Shown piece by piece: positions 1-52,838 of a DNA stretch of 64,000 nucleotides (the first letter of the stretch is position 1; each line of letters begins with the position of its first letter). The translations under genes were made by a program, and so were the position numbers. Below the pieces are notes generated by a model that was not told where the DNA came from, searched no databases, and was given only the letters and a program-made list of their open reading frames with translations. The DNA is from Hyperoplus lanceolatus (taxonomy: Eukaryota > Chordata > Actinopteri > Uranoscopiformes > Ammodytidae), in NCBI GenBank assembly GCA_026929865.2, contig CM049395.1, positions 31,361,501 to 31,425,500 of the forward strand. Reading direction: 5' to 3'.

Positions 1-3000
1 TGAGCTAAGAGGCTCTGCTTCAGTCGAAATGGCTTGAAAGGATAATCTGATAATCCCCAAGGTATGACGGTGAACCATGTTTGTTCTGCCTGTCGTGGAA
101 GGAGCGAGTTAAGAGCAATGAAGCAAAGGAAAGGAAGGGATGGTAGTTGTGCAAGAGGCTAGACATTTTGGCAACAACTTTACCAACAACTGGGGAACCA
201 ATGTCTGTCTTTCATTAAGCCATTTACCGCAATCCTCTCCGGGTGTTTTGTCCACAATAGTTTTTCATTTCATTGTGGCCTAAATGTCTTACCACGTCTT
301 CAAGTGAAGCAGCTGCTGAATCATAAAGACCCTTCACTTGTCTTCAAAGAGGGTCAATTCGGTAATGTGGGCTGACCGGGGGCCACTGATTGCCCGATTG
401 TTGCGGCCTCATTCATAGTCAATACAGAACCAAGGGGTCAGAGCTGACCACAGAGCCTTCTTCACTCTGAACATCTGTCAAGGGGTTGTGTCAATTCATT
501 CAGCAGCGTGCTCCATATAACCATCAGTCCCTCCTAAAGGATCCCCCACGAACACTGGGTGGGTCCCAGCTAAATCTGTGGCTGGGTCAAAGGTTAAGAC
601 TGGCCCCTGGTTGGAAGACGTGCTTCTTTTCCAAGCTTAGTGGGTGTGCAGACAATTGTAAAACAAGACGCCTGCAGGTCACCATACAGAAACACTTAGG
701 CCCAGATCACACACAAAGGAACCCAAGGAGCAAAGATCTTCAGTCAGGTGTCTCTCCTGTGTTGACATGACTCACGCCTTCCTGGAGGTCAAAGAACACA
801 TTCTCACCTGCAATGCACTCGAACCAGGGCACTTTAATAGCTTCAATGTAATTGAATGATAACAGCATGGAACTGTTGTTTATTTGTTCAGGGTGGGAAT
901 GTGAGAGGTAGTACCTGTCTGTTAGGGTGTGGTTTAAGCAAAGGTTTGGCCATTACAAAGGAATTATAAAGGAGGGTGGGGTAAGTGCAGCCTCCTTTAC
1001 CTCTTGTAAGTTTCTCAACCATAATTAGGAACAACTGAACCCAGAAGATTTTTTTTATCCAAATCTGTATCACAATTCACATTGTAATTGGAATTCATTG
1101 GATACATGTGCAAATGATTTACATCACATGCAGTTGATCATAAGACAAACTGTTCAGAAAGGCCAATGTTAAAAAAAAGAAAGAATGTAAAATGCTTCCT
1201 TATCTGGAACCAAAACCTCAATTTACAATTATTGTCCTCACACGTTAATGAACGGATTATGTCCTTGAGGACACGTCTCCCTTTATTCTGCTATGTCAGT
1301 TCAAAGGAATTCAGTCTAAAATGATAGAGGACTACGGATTTCAGAAATATGAACACTAGAAAAGCTGGAATAAGAAATTGTTTTCGTGTGTGTGTTTCCA
1401 ATTCAATTTCTATCTATTAAATATGTCATTAATAGAGTAAATGTTCAATTTCTAAAAAAAAAAATATTAAAAAAAAATCTGAAATGAAGACAGCTCCTCG
1501 GAAACCAAACTGAACCAGAGAATACCTCAAAATTGTCTCCAAATAAGATGCCAAATACCTTCTTAAAGATTGACTAATTTAACTAATCGTTCCTGCTCTA
1601 CACGATAATTCAAGTTGCTTTGAAGTGCTGCTTTCATGTGATATTATCTCAGAAATTCAAATGCAGATTCAGAAGCCATATTCAGATAAAATTTATTTCA
1701 GTATTTCCCTAAATAAAGGTTGTTTGATGATAAGAGTTGTTAGGTGTTGTTTTTGTCGGGTGGGGCCGCCATGTACTCTTTTTTTCTTCCTCCTGGGAGT
1801 GACTAATGTCAGTCAAAACAAACAACAAGTCTCGTATTGATTAAAGCCATTTCCCTCTCCCTGCCCCGAAGCTATACACTAATGTGCTGCTATAGTCTTA
1901 ATGAGAGCAGGAGGAGGCGCACTGACCCCTGCTCACCTCTGTAAGGGCCCCTGTAGGGAGGGGGCCAATCAGTCAGCTAGAGCTGCCATCTTTTCCTGTT
2001 CAAAAACTAAAGCCAAAGATCAAGTGAAACTGAGAGAAATGGCTTGATCTGTGTGAATTACTTATGCTGCGTTCCACTTGAACTAGTCGTAGTTTCCGAG
2101 TTCCCAGCCGGAAGTTCAACTGGAACGCCCCCTGAGGTCGGAATTCCTATCTGGAAACTCGGAGAAACCTCTGCAACATAGAGTTTAACTTTCAACACGT
2201 CTGCTCAGCACATGAATAGCAGTGAATACCTTGATAATATAAAATTTTCCTGTATTAAATCACATGTACATACTACTGCTCATTTTCTATCTGTAGATAT
2301 GTTGCTACACAATTTGTATGCACAAAATACTGCAGGGAGCTCAGTTATCACAGGTATTTCTAACCAAGACTAACCTGAGGTGATTTCCAAAGGCAAAGAT
2401 TTCTAAGTAACCGCAAGCAGCAATTGCTTGTTTACCTATATTGCAGACACAAAACCACATTAACATTCATTTGAAGTTGTGAGTCTGTCTACACAATGGA
2501 TGCAAGTCCAATATTCATCCTCCTTTTACCGCTGGTAATACATGCATTTGAAGAAAAAGGTCAGCAGAAATGTTAAGTGTAAGTCATTTGAACGTTAGGA
2601 GATAAAACTTACAAACACTATTGACATTAAATCATGCAGCTGAAACGCAGGAAGTAAAAATGAAACCTGTGCAGAAAATAAGGAGGCCTCTTACATCAAT
2701 CACGATTAATGAGCCCATTGCCTCTTTCGGTCAACGCAACCTTCCTTGTTCCCCTGATATGAATTCCCCCATGTAAGGCCTGGACGGGAGCTGAGGTTGC
2801 TGAAGGGAAGGGCTGCTCTGCCAAGTGTGAAGGAGATGTGTATCGTTTAATTGGACAACTACTGACCTGGGACTGAGCCAAAAGCCCACTCCAAAAGCCT
2901 TGGACCGGCACTGTGTTTACGTCCCTGGGAGAGATAAAAGAGAGCAAACAGATTGAGAGAGATAAATGACAGCACAGACTGGACGCTGATGGAGGAGGAA

Positions 3001-3544
3001 GTGAAATGTGTGGGAGAAGGTCAGTAGTAAGGAAACACAGAAGATTGACTTGCAACTCTTCAAATGAAACCAAACATGTCATATATTTTTTCCTCAGTGT
3101 ATTTCAATGAAAATGAGCGTGAATGTGTCAAATCATGAAACAGACCCTCAAATATATGACACAGTGTCAGCAAAGCAGTGCCGGCAGGAAGCAATCAAAG
3201 AGAGGGGCTTTTCCAAGAATCACTGGTGTTTCTCAGAAGAAGCACTTGTCCCTGTTGAATCAGATGGAGAAAAAGACTCAAATGGAGAAAAAGACTCACT
3301 GAGTCCACTCACTCACAGTTGCCCCGGAGTTAAAGGAGATGAGGCAGCTAGGAGAGCAAACGCAACTTGTTGTAACTAGGGGTCATTGTCTTGTATTGTA
3401 TTGTAAGGCCATGATGCGACCGGCTGTATATTCTAAATGGCTTCTTGTCCACATTATTAGGGAAATAAAAAGGCTTCATGCAAACGCAGCAGGAGATTCT
3501 AGTTTTCTAGCATCTTTTCATGCAACGGAGGTCAATGGTTTGAC
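1..3544. other. Upstream region without a supported gene
   Basis: No reading frame here shows a recognisable protein family. The longer open frames (near 486-770 and 2696-3082) are low-complexity or lack splice and homology support. The stretch holds a MITE-like fragment at 2066-2166 and a lone signal-peptide-like exon candidate at 2496-2559, described separately. The part nearest 3545 probably contains the promoter and 5' UTR of adamtsl5, but I see no convincing TATA box or CpG-rich core. Confidence 0.5.
2066..2166. repeat. MITE-like fragment of the GCTGCGTTCC family
   Basis: Starts with GCTGCGTTCCACTTGAAC and contains the inverted counterpart GTTCAACTGGAACGC about 50 bases later, with TTTCCGAGTTCC and GGAAACTCGGAG blocks. 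The same words occur at 20955-21188. It reads as a short palindromic non-autonomous DNA element. No target-site duplication was identified. Confidence 0.5.
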
Positions 3545-25007
<21,463 letters not shown>

Positions 25008-25018
25008 GTGTGAGAGAC

Positions 25019-25051
<33 letters not shown>

Positions 25052-25068
25052 AGTGAGTGAGTGAGTGA

Positions 25069-25113
<45 letters not shown>

Positions 25114-28100
25114 CGTCAAGAGATTGAAGGTCATACTAAATTCCAGAGTGGCGCCAAGGAGTAAAGTAGTGGTTGTATTCCTCGACGGACAGTTTCAGCC
25201 TCATTTTGTTAACTCGCCACATTAAGAGAAACCAACAAAAAAAGACTCCATGTTTATTTAAAAGCCTGACCAGCTTACTGTACCATAGAGAGCACTTTAG
25301 GTGGATGCTTGTGCCCACCTTTAAACACATACCAAAGAGAAGAACATTGACTGAAATGGCCTTTTTGTTATTGCTGTTTTTTTTCCTCACAGCAATCATT
25401 TAATTTTTTTTATATTATTGTATTTTTGTGTGTGTGTGTAAACTCTAAGGAAAAATCGACCTTGCCCCCATGATACATTGCCACCAAATTATTAGTTTTA
25501 TTCACGACTCAAGCAGCACATCGAGTTGTAGGTGGGTTTTGGGATCTGTCTGCAAAATTAAAGAGCGAATCCATCTTTCTAGCCATGATAATATAACTGA
25601 TGGTCATTACATAAACCTACAGTGTCATTATGGTAGGCGTGAGACTCCACTGTTTCTTTTTGGAGGAATTTTAAGGATATCATTTAAACAAAACTTTGAA
25701 ATGGGAAAAAAATACCTCCAGAACCAGCCGCTAGTCCCACTTCAGAACTCTTATTTCTCCCCAGAAAATGGACTAGAAATTAATTACAACAATTATTTTA
25801 GATTCTAACAGATTCTCAATATATTATAACCTATCATTAACTTTCTTTCAAAAGCACATGTAACTGCAGCTAAATTAACTAGTTACTTGTGCAAGTTGCA
25901 ATTTGCAGGTGGATTTTTCTTTTTAGTTTAAACTCGAGATATATTAACAACATATCGCTTCATAATGTATTTATGTAGAGAAAAGTAAGCTTAAATCCAT
26001 AAAATGTCACTTGTGTGTCACTTGTTTAATGTCAGCTGCTCTTTGGCGGTATTCTTTTGTTTTTATAGTGTGTTGAATCAGGTTTGCTTTTTGAAACTTG
26101 ACGTGAAAGATTATGAAATATTCAGTATTTTATTGTGTGGCACCGATTAGCTACAAATATACCTAAAGTATAAATTTGACTATAATTGTTTTGAAAAAAC
26201 TTGCAGTCTGTTTATTCTGTGCCTTGTGTAATTCTTTTGAAATATCTCACATTTTTGCTTTCAAACCTCATCTGTATGTGCCAAAATGATTTCTTTGTAC
26301 ATTTGTCCAAAGAGTATATTAATTATAGCCTAATGACCCATTTGTCTTATTGTAATGTTATTTGTTCACAAAAAAACAAAAAACTCAACTAAAACTCAAC
26401 TATTAAAGCTGATTCCACTTTTTTAAGTGATTTTTGCTGTTGGACACACAAACCAGACAGGAGAACTGCAGTGTTCGTATGAAAACAATTGTATTTACAA
26501 AAACAAACAAAAAAGCACCACATCTACAACAAAATAACCCTATATTATACTGCAGATGATCTAACTGAATATTTATATATATTTATTTATTTGACTGATC
26601 CACATTACTGCTTATTAACTGTTGGTAAGTCATCATGGACACTCAGTCTCCCTTCCATAGAGGGGAGAGTTGAGAATCCAGTATCAAACATCGAGGAATG
26701 GGGGAATAGTTTAGATTTACAGCACATTGCACCTCAGCATCTTGCAGACATAACTACTTCATCTGAAGGCATGAGACAGAAAGCTTCTATCCCTTCTGAA
26801 AGTAAGTTTTAGTATTTTTTTTGTTTCAAGCACTCTTGGTTTCAATTCTTTAAGTTTTCAAAATGTAAACAAGAATCAATCCATAAAGTGTTACCCATAA
26901 GTCAAACTTTGAAGAACATCGTACATTTCTGTTTAGCTGCCTCTCGGTCGCACCGTCAGACCTTCTGTCACTGGGTGATTTAAAAAACCAACCGTGTGAA
27001 AAGATGTCAGAGAAAATACTGAAAGAGAATCTGTTGTTCCTGTGATCCTAGACGGCTTCGGGTTTTTATTCTAAAACGTGAGCAAATCTTGTGCCTGGGA
27101 ATAGGAAACAATCCTGAAGCTGCCTCGTTGATAGGTAAGCAAAAGAAAAAAGTTCTTAACTGAATTAAAGAATGCAATTAAATGAGTTCTGTCTGTAGAA
27201 TCCCTGGTTACTGTTGTTAAGAGCTAAATGGAATAAAGTTTATGCAATTATTCTGTTACCACAGTGTGACTGCACGTTCATTATCATTCCTTTGCTTTGA
27301 AAAGTCCTTGATACATCTTTAAACGATGGTTTGCCAATTTTGGGTTATTCACTTTTGTTTACGAGAGTTTGCTGAGAAGATCGACACCACTCTAATATAC
27401 AGTATGTGGTTAAACTGTGGGGCTAAAGCTAGGATTAGCAATTAGCTTTAACCTAGCATAAAGACTGAAGATTCTTTTTTTTAAACAAATATAAATGTAA
27501 AATCCACAAATGTTGTAATTTCCAAAAAAGAAAAAGATAAGATTTGCTCATGATTAAAACCATCTGCCGCCTGTCTACGATCAGAAGACTAACAGGGCCT
27601 TTCCTTCTTTAGGGTAGATTCAGAATTTAAAAAAACATTATTGGGATGTGTGCCTCTCATCTAGAATTCCTCCTTATAATATATGAGTCTAAATACACCC
27701 AAACAATTGAAAAGTATGCTAAAATTAAAGACAAAAAGTTTGTAAATAATATACCCTTTACACCTAAACTAACTGTAATTCCCACATTCTACAGAGTGAG
27801 ACTTCACCCTTTTGTTCTGATCCCTTTGGCAATTCATACTGTGTGTTTCTGAATCACAGTCAGGTTTTTAGTTCATGGTGTGTCCAGCAGCCTGTGACAT
27901 CAGGGTCTTATTCGTGCAGTTCTTTTGCATATCAACAGGGCATGGAGCATCGAGCCCTGTGATTGGTCCTTTCTCATAGAACTGCGAGTCTTTGACCGCC
28001 TGTGGCATTTTTTCCATTGACTGAAAATCCCCTTTACTGCCATGGTGCCCCCTACTAGGAGTCACCTGACCTCTGTCATTGGACACTGTTCCCAATCCGG

Positions 28101-28118
28101 CCTCCCTCACAGAAAGTG
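25008..28118 (+). other. adamtsl5 3' UTR and adamtsl5/serinc4 convergent spacer
   Basis: No coding frame is supported. A TG/GAGT microsatellite follows the stop codon at 25024-25110. Candidate polyadenylation signals on the plus strand are ATTAAA near 26402 and AATAAA at 27232-27237. The second has a GT-rich stretch after it and would give a 3' UTR of about 2.2 kb. The rest (about 27260-28118) includes the serinc4 3' UTR on the other strand; I saw no clear AATAAA for serinc4. Confidence 0.5.
25024..25110 (+). repeat. TG / GAGT compound microsatellite in the adamtsl5 3' UTR
   Basis: TG units, then about six GAGT units, then TG units again, starting 17 bases after the stop codon. Confidence 0.95.
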
Positions 28119-45997
<17,879 letters not shown>

Positions 45998-48900
45998 GGA
46001 CCTCCAGCACCAACAGCTTTCCTCAGCGTGCCTTCAAAGATGGCATCCTCACATCCTCCAAGGGGGACCAGGAAAAAACAACGTCTAACCAGCCTGTTGG
46101 ATAAAGAGAAAAATAAAATAAAAAGTAAAACCCTGCAAGTCCAGCAGGTTGTCCCAACAGGCTCCTTATGCTGGATTAGCAGTTGAATCTAGTCCGGCTG
46201 GGATCTCTGCATGCCGAGAGCCTCAGCATGAGCCCGCCTTCAGCTGCTCACAGTCACAGGGGGAATAAGTTGTTGTTTTGCCCATATCCTACTTGCTGTG
46301 GCTCTGCTGCGGCTGTGTTGGGCACTGCCAAAAAAGAGGGAGAGGTGGTGGCGAATGCCCGGTGCCCTCCCCCCCATCCTACCCGCTCAGATTAGGCAGA
46401 GAGTCTGTGAAGGGAGGAGGAGGAGGAGGAGGACAGGGACAGTGTCATTCCAATCTGTCCCTCCCTTTCCCTTCCCCCAGCACTGCATAAAGCCAACAGT
46501 ACAGTGAGATTGGGCCAATACCCGTGTTTAATCCAGATTCAGAAAATTACACAATTAACCCATGTGATTTGTGGATGCCGATGCCTAACACCTCACAGCC
46601 TCCCACTGGCAGGAAGCCTCCTACAAACCAGCATGTCACTCACAGATAGAGACCCCAGATCCATAATACTAACAAGTTATCATGACTGCATTATGATACA
46701 GAAACAGTGAGGGGAAGGACTGGAAAACAGGACAGAGTGTGGTGGAATCCACAAAGGCAGGGTGCATTAGTAGATGTGCTCACAGTTTATTAATTACCAG
46801 GCCTTTTTTTCTGCGCTCTAATAGAAGGCTTAAAATCAGGCAGAGAATTACAGCCTGTTATAAGTCTGTCAATAACAATAATCACTTTGGCCCATCAGAT
46901 TTAATCCACTTAAATCTAAAAGTCCACTTTCTTGGAATACAAATTGAACACATCCATCATGCTTTTCCTGGTGCAAAACTTGAAACTGGTTTATCAAAAA
47001 AAGAAGATCATTATAAAATCTTAAATCAAATTTCATATCAAATTTGTGAATTATTTTATTCAAATAAAACCAGGTGAGCTTTTTGGGGTAAAATCATTCG
47101 ACATTATCTTACATATCCTCAACATAACAATGTACCATCATAATAATAATGACAAATGAGTATGTTAAAACACTTGGCACAGAATTAACATGTGAACACT
47201 GTTTGGAGCTGATAATACATTTAGTATGTGGCACAGTGGCAGTGAACTGAAATGATGTGTGTGTGGCGGCTGTTAAAAAGCGCTGAGTCCATGAGGAGAG
47301 AGTCAGATTAGATATGGGTTAGTGTGCAGGGCGGAGCCGGGATAATCCCATGGATGTTCAGCCCTCCCCTCAGTCAGGTTTGACCTTCAGCAGACACGAC
47401 ATTAGTAGCTGTGACCAGTAACACTCTCCCAGTCGCCACACAGAGACACAGCTCACTGAGCCAGAGACTGTCCAAGCAAACTGCAGGAATTTGTCACTGT
47501 GCTACGTCTCACCTGATAAGATATTGTACATATAACTTTTTTTTTACACAGCCACTTCAGTTAGTAGTGCTTTTACAAATTAAGATGTTTGCATACTAAA
47601 CTAAGTACAGCTAAGACGATTAGTCAATTAAAATAAAATCATCTTAAAAGGACAAGAACTGGTCCAGAGGGATTGAGTTCCCCCGCGTGTCACATTTGGC
47701 TGCTGTGGTGTTTGTTTGTTTGCAGCAGCGTGACTGCTGTAGTAGTATGACTTATTTTTAGGGGCCGTACCTGTCAACATGCACATTGGAAAAAGCCTGT
47801 GCCTGTGCCAAAACCTTGTAAATGTAATAAGAGGTGCCTCTGTCTTTTCAGGTTCCCGCTTACACACAACATTAAATAAGAGGAGACGTCAACTCGGTTC
47901 AGACTGGGCTAAGAGGCTTTGACTTACAAACCCAGTGAATGAAGAGTTTGAGCCATTGAGAAGATCAACAGTTGTGGGAGTATTAGAGGGGCTGATGAAG
48001 GCAGAGCAGCAGATATACTAAGAGGGCTCTCACACCTCTAGACCCCCTTTCCCCTGAGTGCTTGTCCAGGCCTGTCGGAAAGGTGAACGTAAAACCAGCT
48101 TGTTGCATTTGAAGAAGCATCAAACTTTTCTTACTATCACATTTACACTGGTCATTGCACTCAAAATAAATCACATGGGGTCCTTGCTTGCAGCACAGCT
48201 CAGGGAATGACAGTGTTGGTCAGTCAGTCCACAACTTTGGCTCAAACAGATATTGGATGCATTCCCATGAAATTGTGTGCAAACACTTGTGGACACCAGA
48301 GGATGAACCCTATTGGCTCTGGTTATTATCACCTGACTTTTCATCTAGCACCATAATGAGGTTGTCATTTGTCTCATAATTTAGGAAACTGTGAAAAGTA
48401 AAAAGAAAATACAGTATAAGAAAACTTAGCATGTGTGTATTTGTCTCATAAAGATGTCCTCAAGGACAGATAGTTAAACAACCGGAAATACACATTATGT
48501 GACACATTTTAGGAACAAGAACATCCACATGATAATAACACAACCCAGTAATATCCTTAATCTCACTTTGGATTATTCCCTCCTACATGAGTGGGTGTAA
48601 ACACATGTTGCTCTGAGCAGTCCAGGCAGCTACGGCCTGGCATTCCTGGGGGCCCCTTTCACTCTCAGATAATTACCGCTTCATAGTGGGAGTGGAGGAA
48701 GTGCCAAAGAGGACAAATAAAAAGCAAATAAGCGGATGCAAATTGGCGCTTGAGCGAAAAAGCTCAATCTATGGTTTCAACAGGCTTGTGCAATAATGGT
48801 TGGCTGAAATCCAAGCTTGTTTACAAAAAATGGGGAAAAAACAACAGCCATCCATTTATTTATTAAGGCTTAGCTGTCTTTGACCGGCATTATTCTATAA

Positions 48901-50384
48901 CTTGTTTTAGTTGTAAATAAAAAACTGCATGTTGTTTATGACCCACATGTCGCGGCAAACTGTAAGAATAGTACTTGCCATACACAATGTACCCATTCAT
49001 AACCATGTCATGAATGAATGCACAACCTGGTCAAGTTCACAGCCTAAACTGAGGACAGACTATTGAAAGGGTAAACAAATATTTTATCTGTGCCATAGAC
49101 TTTAACTTGCATATTATGGGCTGAACTTTAGTGAAGATGGTAAATGACACCAAAGCCTTTTTTTTACTTTTTTTTAAATCTATAAACTCTTTATCGTAAT
49201 ATTTACACTACATGGGCAAAATATGAGGACACTGTTGCCTACATGTTTTGTGCACTATTGATTTTGGGCTGTTCTTCATGGTTTTGAACAAACACTTTTC
49301 TTAATGTTGAGAGATGTCTGTCATGCTTTTATCATCGATCTCAGCATTTAATGTTATTGTTTACCATAACAACAGCTGTTGCATCATGCAGAGTCTGACC
49401 TGAGTCTGAAGCCTTAGAGGTGAAGAGGCCAGTCAGACAGCCGTCAGTCATACAGTAGGATGAAGTGGTTGGTATGACGACAGAGGCTTCCCTTTGGCCC
49501 GGTGCCATGTTGCTCGCAGCCACACACATCTCCTCAGGTTAACCAGAGAGCACTGAGGTGGAACTCTGTCCTGTTCAGAATGCAATAGCGGGTTTCTCTT
49601 TCCTTAAATCTGATGATTGGTAGGTGGATTGCGAAAAACTCAAACCCACTACTATACAGGGCTGGAAAAGTCTAGCGACACAGGAATTATGTTAGGTATG
49701 GTTGAATAGTTATTTGTAATGTAGTAAACCTCTTGTACCAGACAGGAAAAGAACAAGGAAGAGCAGCAAATAATGATTCAGTAACACACACATTTAAATT
49801 CACATAATCCAGTTATTGTCTTTTTCTTACCATTCTTTCTCACGATTGCTCTGACAATAGCAAGAGTGGGGATAATTCAGTCGACTGCAAACTGAAACTA
49901 CTGTACAGGCAAGTTTTCAAAACCATGCTGCAGGCCTGTTGCATTTTAAGTCAACTCATGTTTCTTGTAAAGGTGATGCACTTAATCTCATTTAGGGAAA
50001 GTAAAAGTAAAGTTAGGCCTATTATCAATGTACTTAAAAGTACCAAAAGTAAAAGTCCTCATCATGCAGAAAGGCCAATATCAGAATAATTTCTAATATA
50101 GGGCCTATCACTGGTTTATAATTTTTGAATAAAAATTAATAACTGTAAGTGAAAAATTAGCAGGCTTAAAAAATAAATGTCCTCCCATACTATGGAAATA
50201 CAAAGTAATAACAAGTAGGCTTCATTGAGTACAAAACTAAATCGAATCACATTATTTTCAAAATCCAAATATCCACAGATAGTCCACACATAACATGATC
50301 CACAACTCCTTTCCGGTGCTACCCAGTTTTCCCTCCGACGTTTGGCGGAACCTTCCTCTTTGTTCCGACCTCACTGAAGCAAAC
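45998..50384. other. serinc4/hypk head-to-head intergenic region
   Basis: The serinc4 leader or promoter lies at its left edge (46036-46219 is the source of the duplicated segment). A CCTCC/GGAGGA-rich stretch is at 46370-46480. The hypk promoter is at its right edge. Between them I see AT-rich DNA with no supported coding frame; the open frames in 46183-46507 and 46739-47077 have no recognisable family. No TATA box is evident for either gene. Confidence 0.5.
50320..50384 (+). promoter_or_regulatory. hypk proximal promoter / 5' UTR
   Basis: Just upstream of the hypk ATG lie TTTCCGG (50312-50320 region) and GTTCCGACC. The former resembles an ETS site, typical of TATA-less housekeeping promoters. 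Assigned from position and composition only. Confidence 0.4.
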
Positions 50385-52217
50385 ATGGCGGCTGAGGGAG
50401 ACGTCGATTTGGACCTGGAAGTCGATGAAAACTGCACTGGAAAGCCGGCAGAGAAGCCTCGCAAACATGACAGCGGAGCCGCTGATCTGGAGAGAGTCAC
50501 GGACTATGCGGAGGAGAAGGAAATATCCAGCTCTGACTTAGAAACGGTGAGAGCTGTGGGCTAACGTTTAGCCCGGAAACATGCGGCCACAGCCGGTGTT
50601 ACACAGACCGTACCAAACACGAGAAGGGTGCAGAAGGAAATACTTCTCGCCGGGATTAGTAGCTGTATAGCATCAGTTTTACTTAAATTCAAGATACTAA
50701 TAGGTCATTGACGTTTACTTGGTAACAGTGAAGTGAACAATTAACTCGGGGGCTAGCTGCCTCACAGCAAACTAAAGTCAAAGCCTCTTCAAACGTTCAA
50801 GACACATTGTCAGTGTCAGACTTCAACTTCACCAGTATAATAAGTCGTGGTGTGTTGGTATTTACTGACAGTGATTTATGACCTCATTGACATCACTGTT
50901 CTCAAAAATATAACATTGTCTAATGAGACAGGGTGTCAACAATGGGACCAGAAACGTAGGCTTATGTGGTTTCTACATCCGTATAACAAGAGAGCAATAA
51001 GGTTGTAGAAATGAATTGGTTTAATTGTTCGTGAAAGACCTGGTCTATTAGGGATAAATACGTTAATATCCCTTTCAAAAGTGTTCAGAGCAACAACCAT
51101 CATTAATTAATCTGTAGATCTGAATATATCAATAGCAGAATATTATAAACTAAAGTGCAGACATGTATTTCAACATGTATAGATATTAGATATATTTATA
51201 GTAAAGGACATAGTATATCGTGATAATGACCATGTCATATAATGCAAAATAAATTATGTAGCCCATTGGTGCTTTGTTTTAAATATATTTAAAAAAAAAT
51301 ATATTTTTAAAAAGAATAAAAGTCAGAAACCTTTCAAATTTACCAAACAAAGCTGGGTGTATACTGTATAAGTAACTATGATGCTTTTTTATTTTTATTT
51401 CATATTTTTGTGGAGGGGCTCCAACCTACATTTGGCTTTCATGTTTGAAACGGGGGAGGAAAAATACTAAAGTCAGATTTTTTTTCTTTCAGGCGATGTC
51501 AGTCATTGGAGACAGAAGGTCACGAGAACAGAAAGCCAAACAAGAGAGGTAAGTTCACAGCTGCCTCAACTCCTCTCTTTTGGAGGAAATATGAATCCAC
51601 AGTTCTATGAAAAGCAAAACATTTGTAATGAGCAGGTTGAGGGATTTTTCAACTCATGATACCAAAGTTATATACAGTCTGCAACTTTGATGTAGAAAAC
51701 AGAGCTTGTTGATATTTGCTCACCTTGTGGTTCTTTTTTCAGAGAAAAGGAATTGGCCAAAGTTACCATCAAGAAAGAGGACGTCGAACTAATAGTAAGT
51801 TCTAAATCTTTAAAGTCAAACGACTGTTCTTTGTACAATGCATGGCCTGAAGTATGGACATAGAAAAAGCAATCTGCTGCTAAAATATCATTATGGTATG
51901 TAGTAGCATTATAATGCACATCAAGAGACTTTCATACAAGATTATATTAAACATTATAACACATTTAACTATGTAGTCCTTGTTGGATTGTTTGTAAATG
52001 TTATTTTTCTAATAGTGAAATTAACTTAAAATAAATTGGCAATTTGAAAAACTTTCTTAGTTTAAGCTCTCTTCATATTCTATAAAGTACAGATGGTTGA
52101 TATTCTGACGTTTCTTTTCAGATGTCAGAGATGGAGATTTCGAGGTCCGTGGCAGAGCGCAGTCTGAGGGAACACATGGGGAACGTGGTGGAGGCTCTGG
52201 TGACCCTAACACACTGA
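50385..52217 (+). CDS. hypk: Huntingtin-interacting protein K (4 exons)
   Basis: Small chaperone-like protein that binds the ribosome-associated NatA N-terminal acetyltransferase (NAA10/NAA15) and regulates it in the cytosol. Exons: 50385-50546, 51493-51548, 51743-51794, 52122-52217; 121 residues, the usual HYPK length. The acidic N-terminus (MAAEGDVDLDLEVDEN) is followed by a long helix (DLERVTDYAEEKEIS, then SREQKAKQEREKELAKVTIK) and a C-terminal UBA-like domain about 75-121 (KEDVELIMSEMEISRSVAER, ending VEALVTLTH). The ATG has a good context (AACATGG). A polyadenylation signal AATAAA lies at 52350-52355. It is head to head with serinc4 and tail to tail with mfap1, as in human. Confidence 0.97.
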
Positions 52218-52838
52218 ACAGTTACTCTTCACACTGGACTGCTTCAATTGGTTTTGTTTAACAAGGCTCATGGAGACAATGAGGCTGAACTGAACGCAGT
52301 GGCTAAACTGTTGTGATGTTATATTTACCACAAACACTTTCTTTTTTTAAATAAACTCTGAGCTGCCTCCTTTTGTGGCTATAATTAAATTAAATTCTTG
52401 TTTTGCTCTCTTTGAAAATGTTTTTAAAATGATGAAAATACAAGTTTTATTCACAAACAAACCAAGTTACAATAAAATTAACTTTAACAAAAAAACGGTG
52501 GGACAAAAGGGCGATAAAGGAAAATTAGTACACATATCTGCATACTTAATTGTAGTTACAAGCTGATTTATACAACATTAAAACCCACTGCTTCAAAACT
52601 GAGGGAAGTATCTCGGTGTGTTGCTGAGATCAAATTATTTTGGGAAATTCAAGCTGTATTCATATTTCACAGCCACGACCCCATGTCAAAGGGATATTCT
52701 GAATCTTGACACATTGAAAACCAGCTGCAACATTAAATGATGCTGCACATTTCTGTTATATTAACAGTTCATCATCAAAACGATCCAAGTGGTTGGGTCA
52801 GTCTCTGTTGTGTCCGGTAAATTCTGTTTTGACACATC
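52218..52838. other. hypk and mfap1 3' UTRs, convergent
   Basis: hypk has AATAAA at 52350-52355 on the plus strand. mfap1 has AATAAA on the minus strand (TTTATT at 52446-52451). The two signals point toward each other and are about 90 bases apart, so the transcripts end nearly back to back or overlap slightly. Confidence 0.65.

Noticed and set aside
486-770. 94-codon plus-strand open frame
   Set aside because: No recognisable domain; start is not an ATG in a good context.
2696-3082. 128-codon minus-strand open frame
   Set aside because: Low-complexity composition, no family motif, no start context or splice partners.
3107-3379. 90-codon frame near adamtsl5 as its first exon
   Set aside because: No donor gives the phase needed by exon 2 and no signal peptide is encoded.
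46183-47077. Overlapping open frames upstream of serinc4
   Set aside because: Three overlapping frames of biased composition in GC-rich or AT-rich DNA, with no homology that I recognise.
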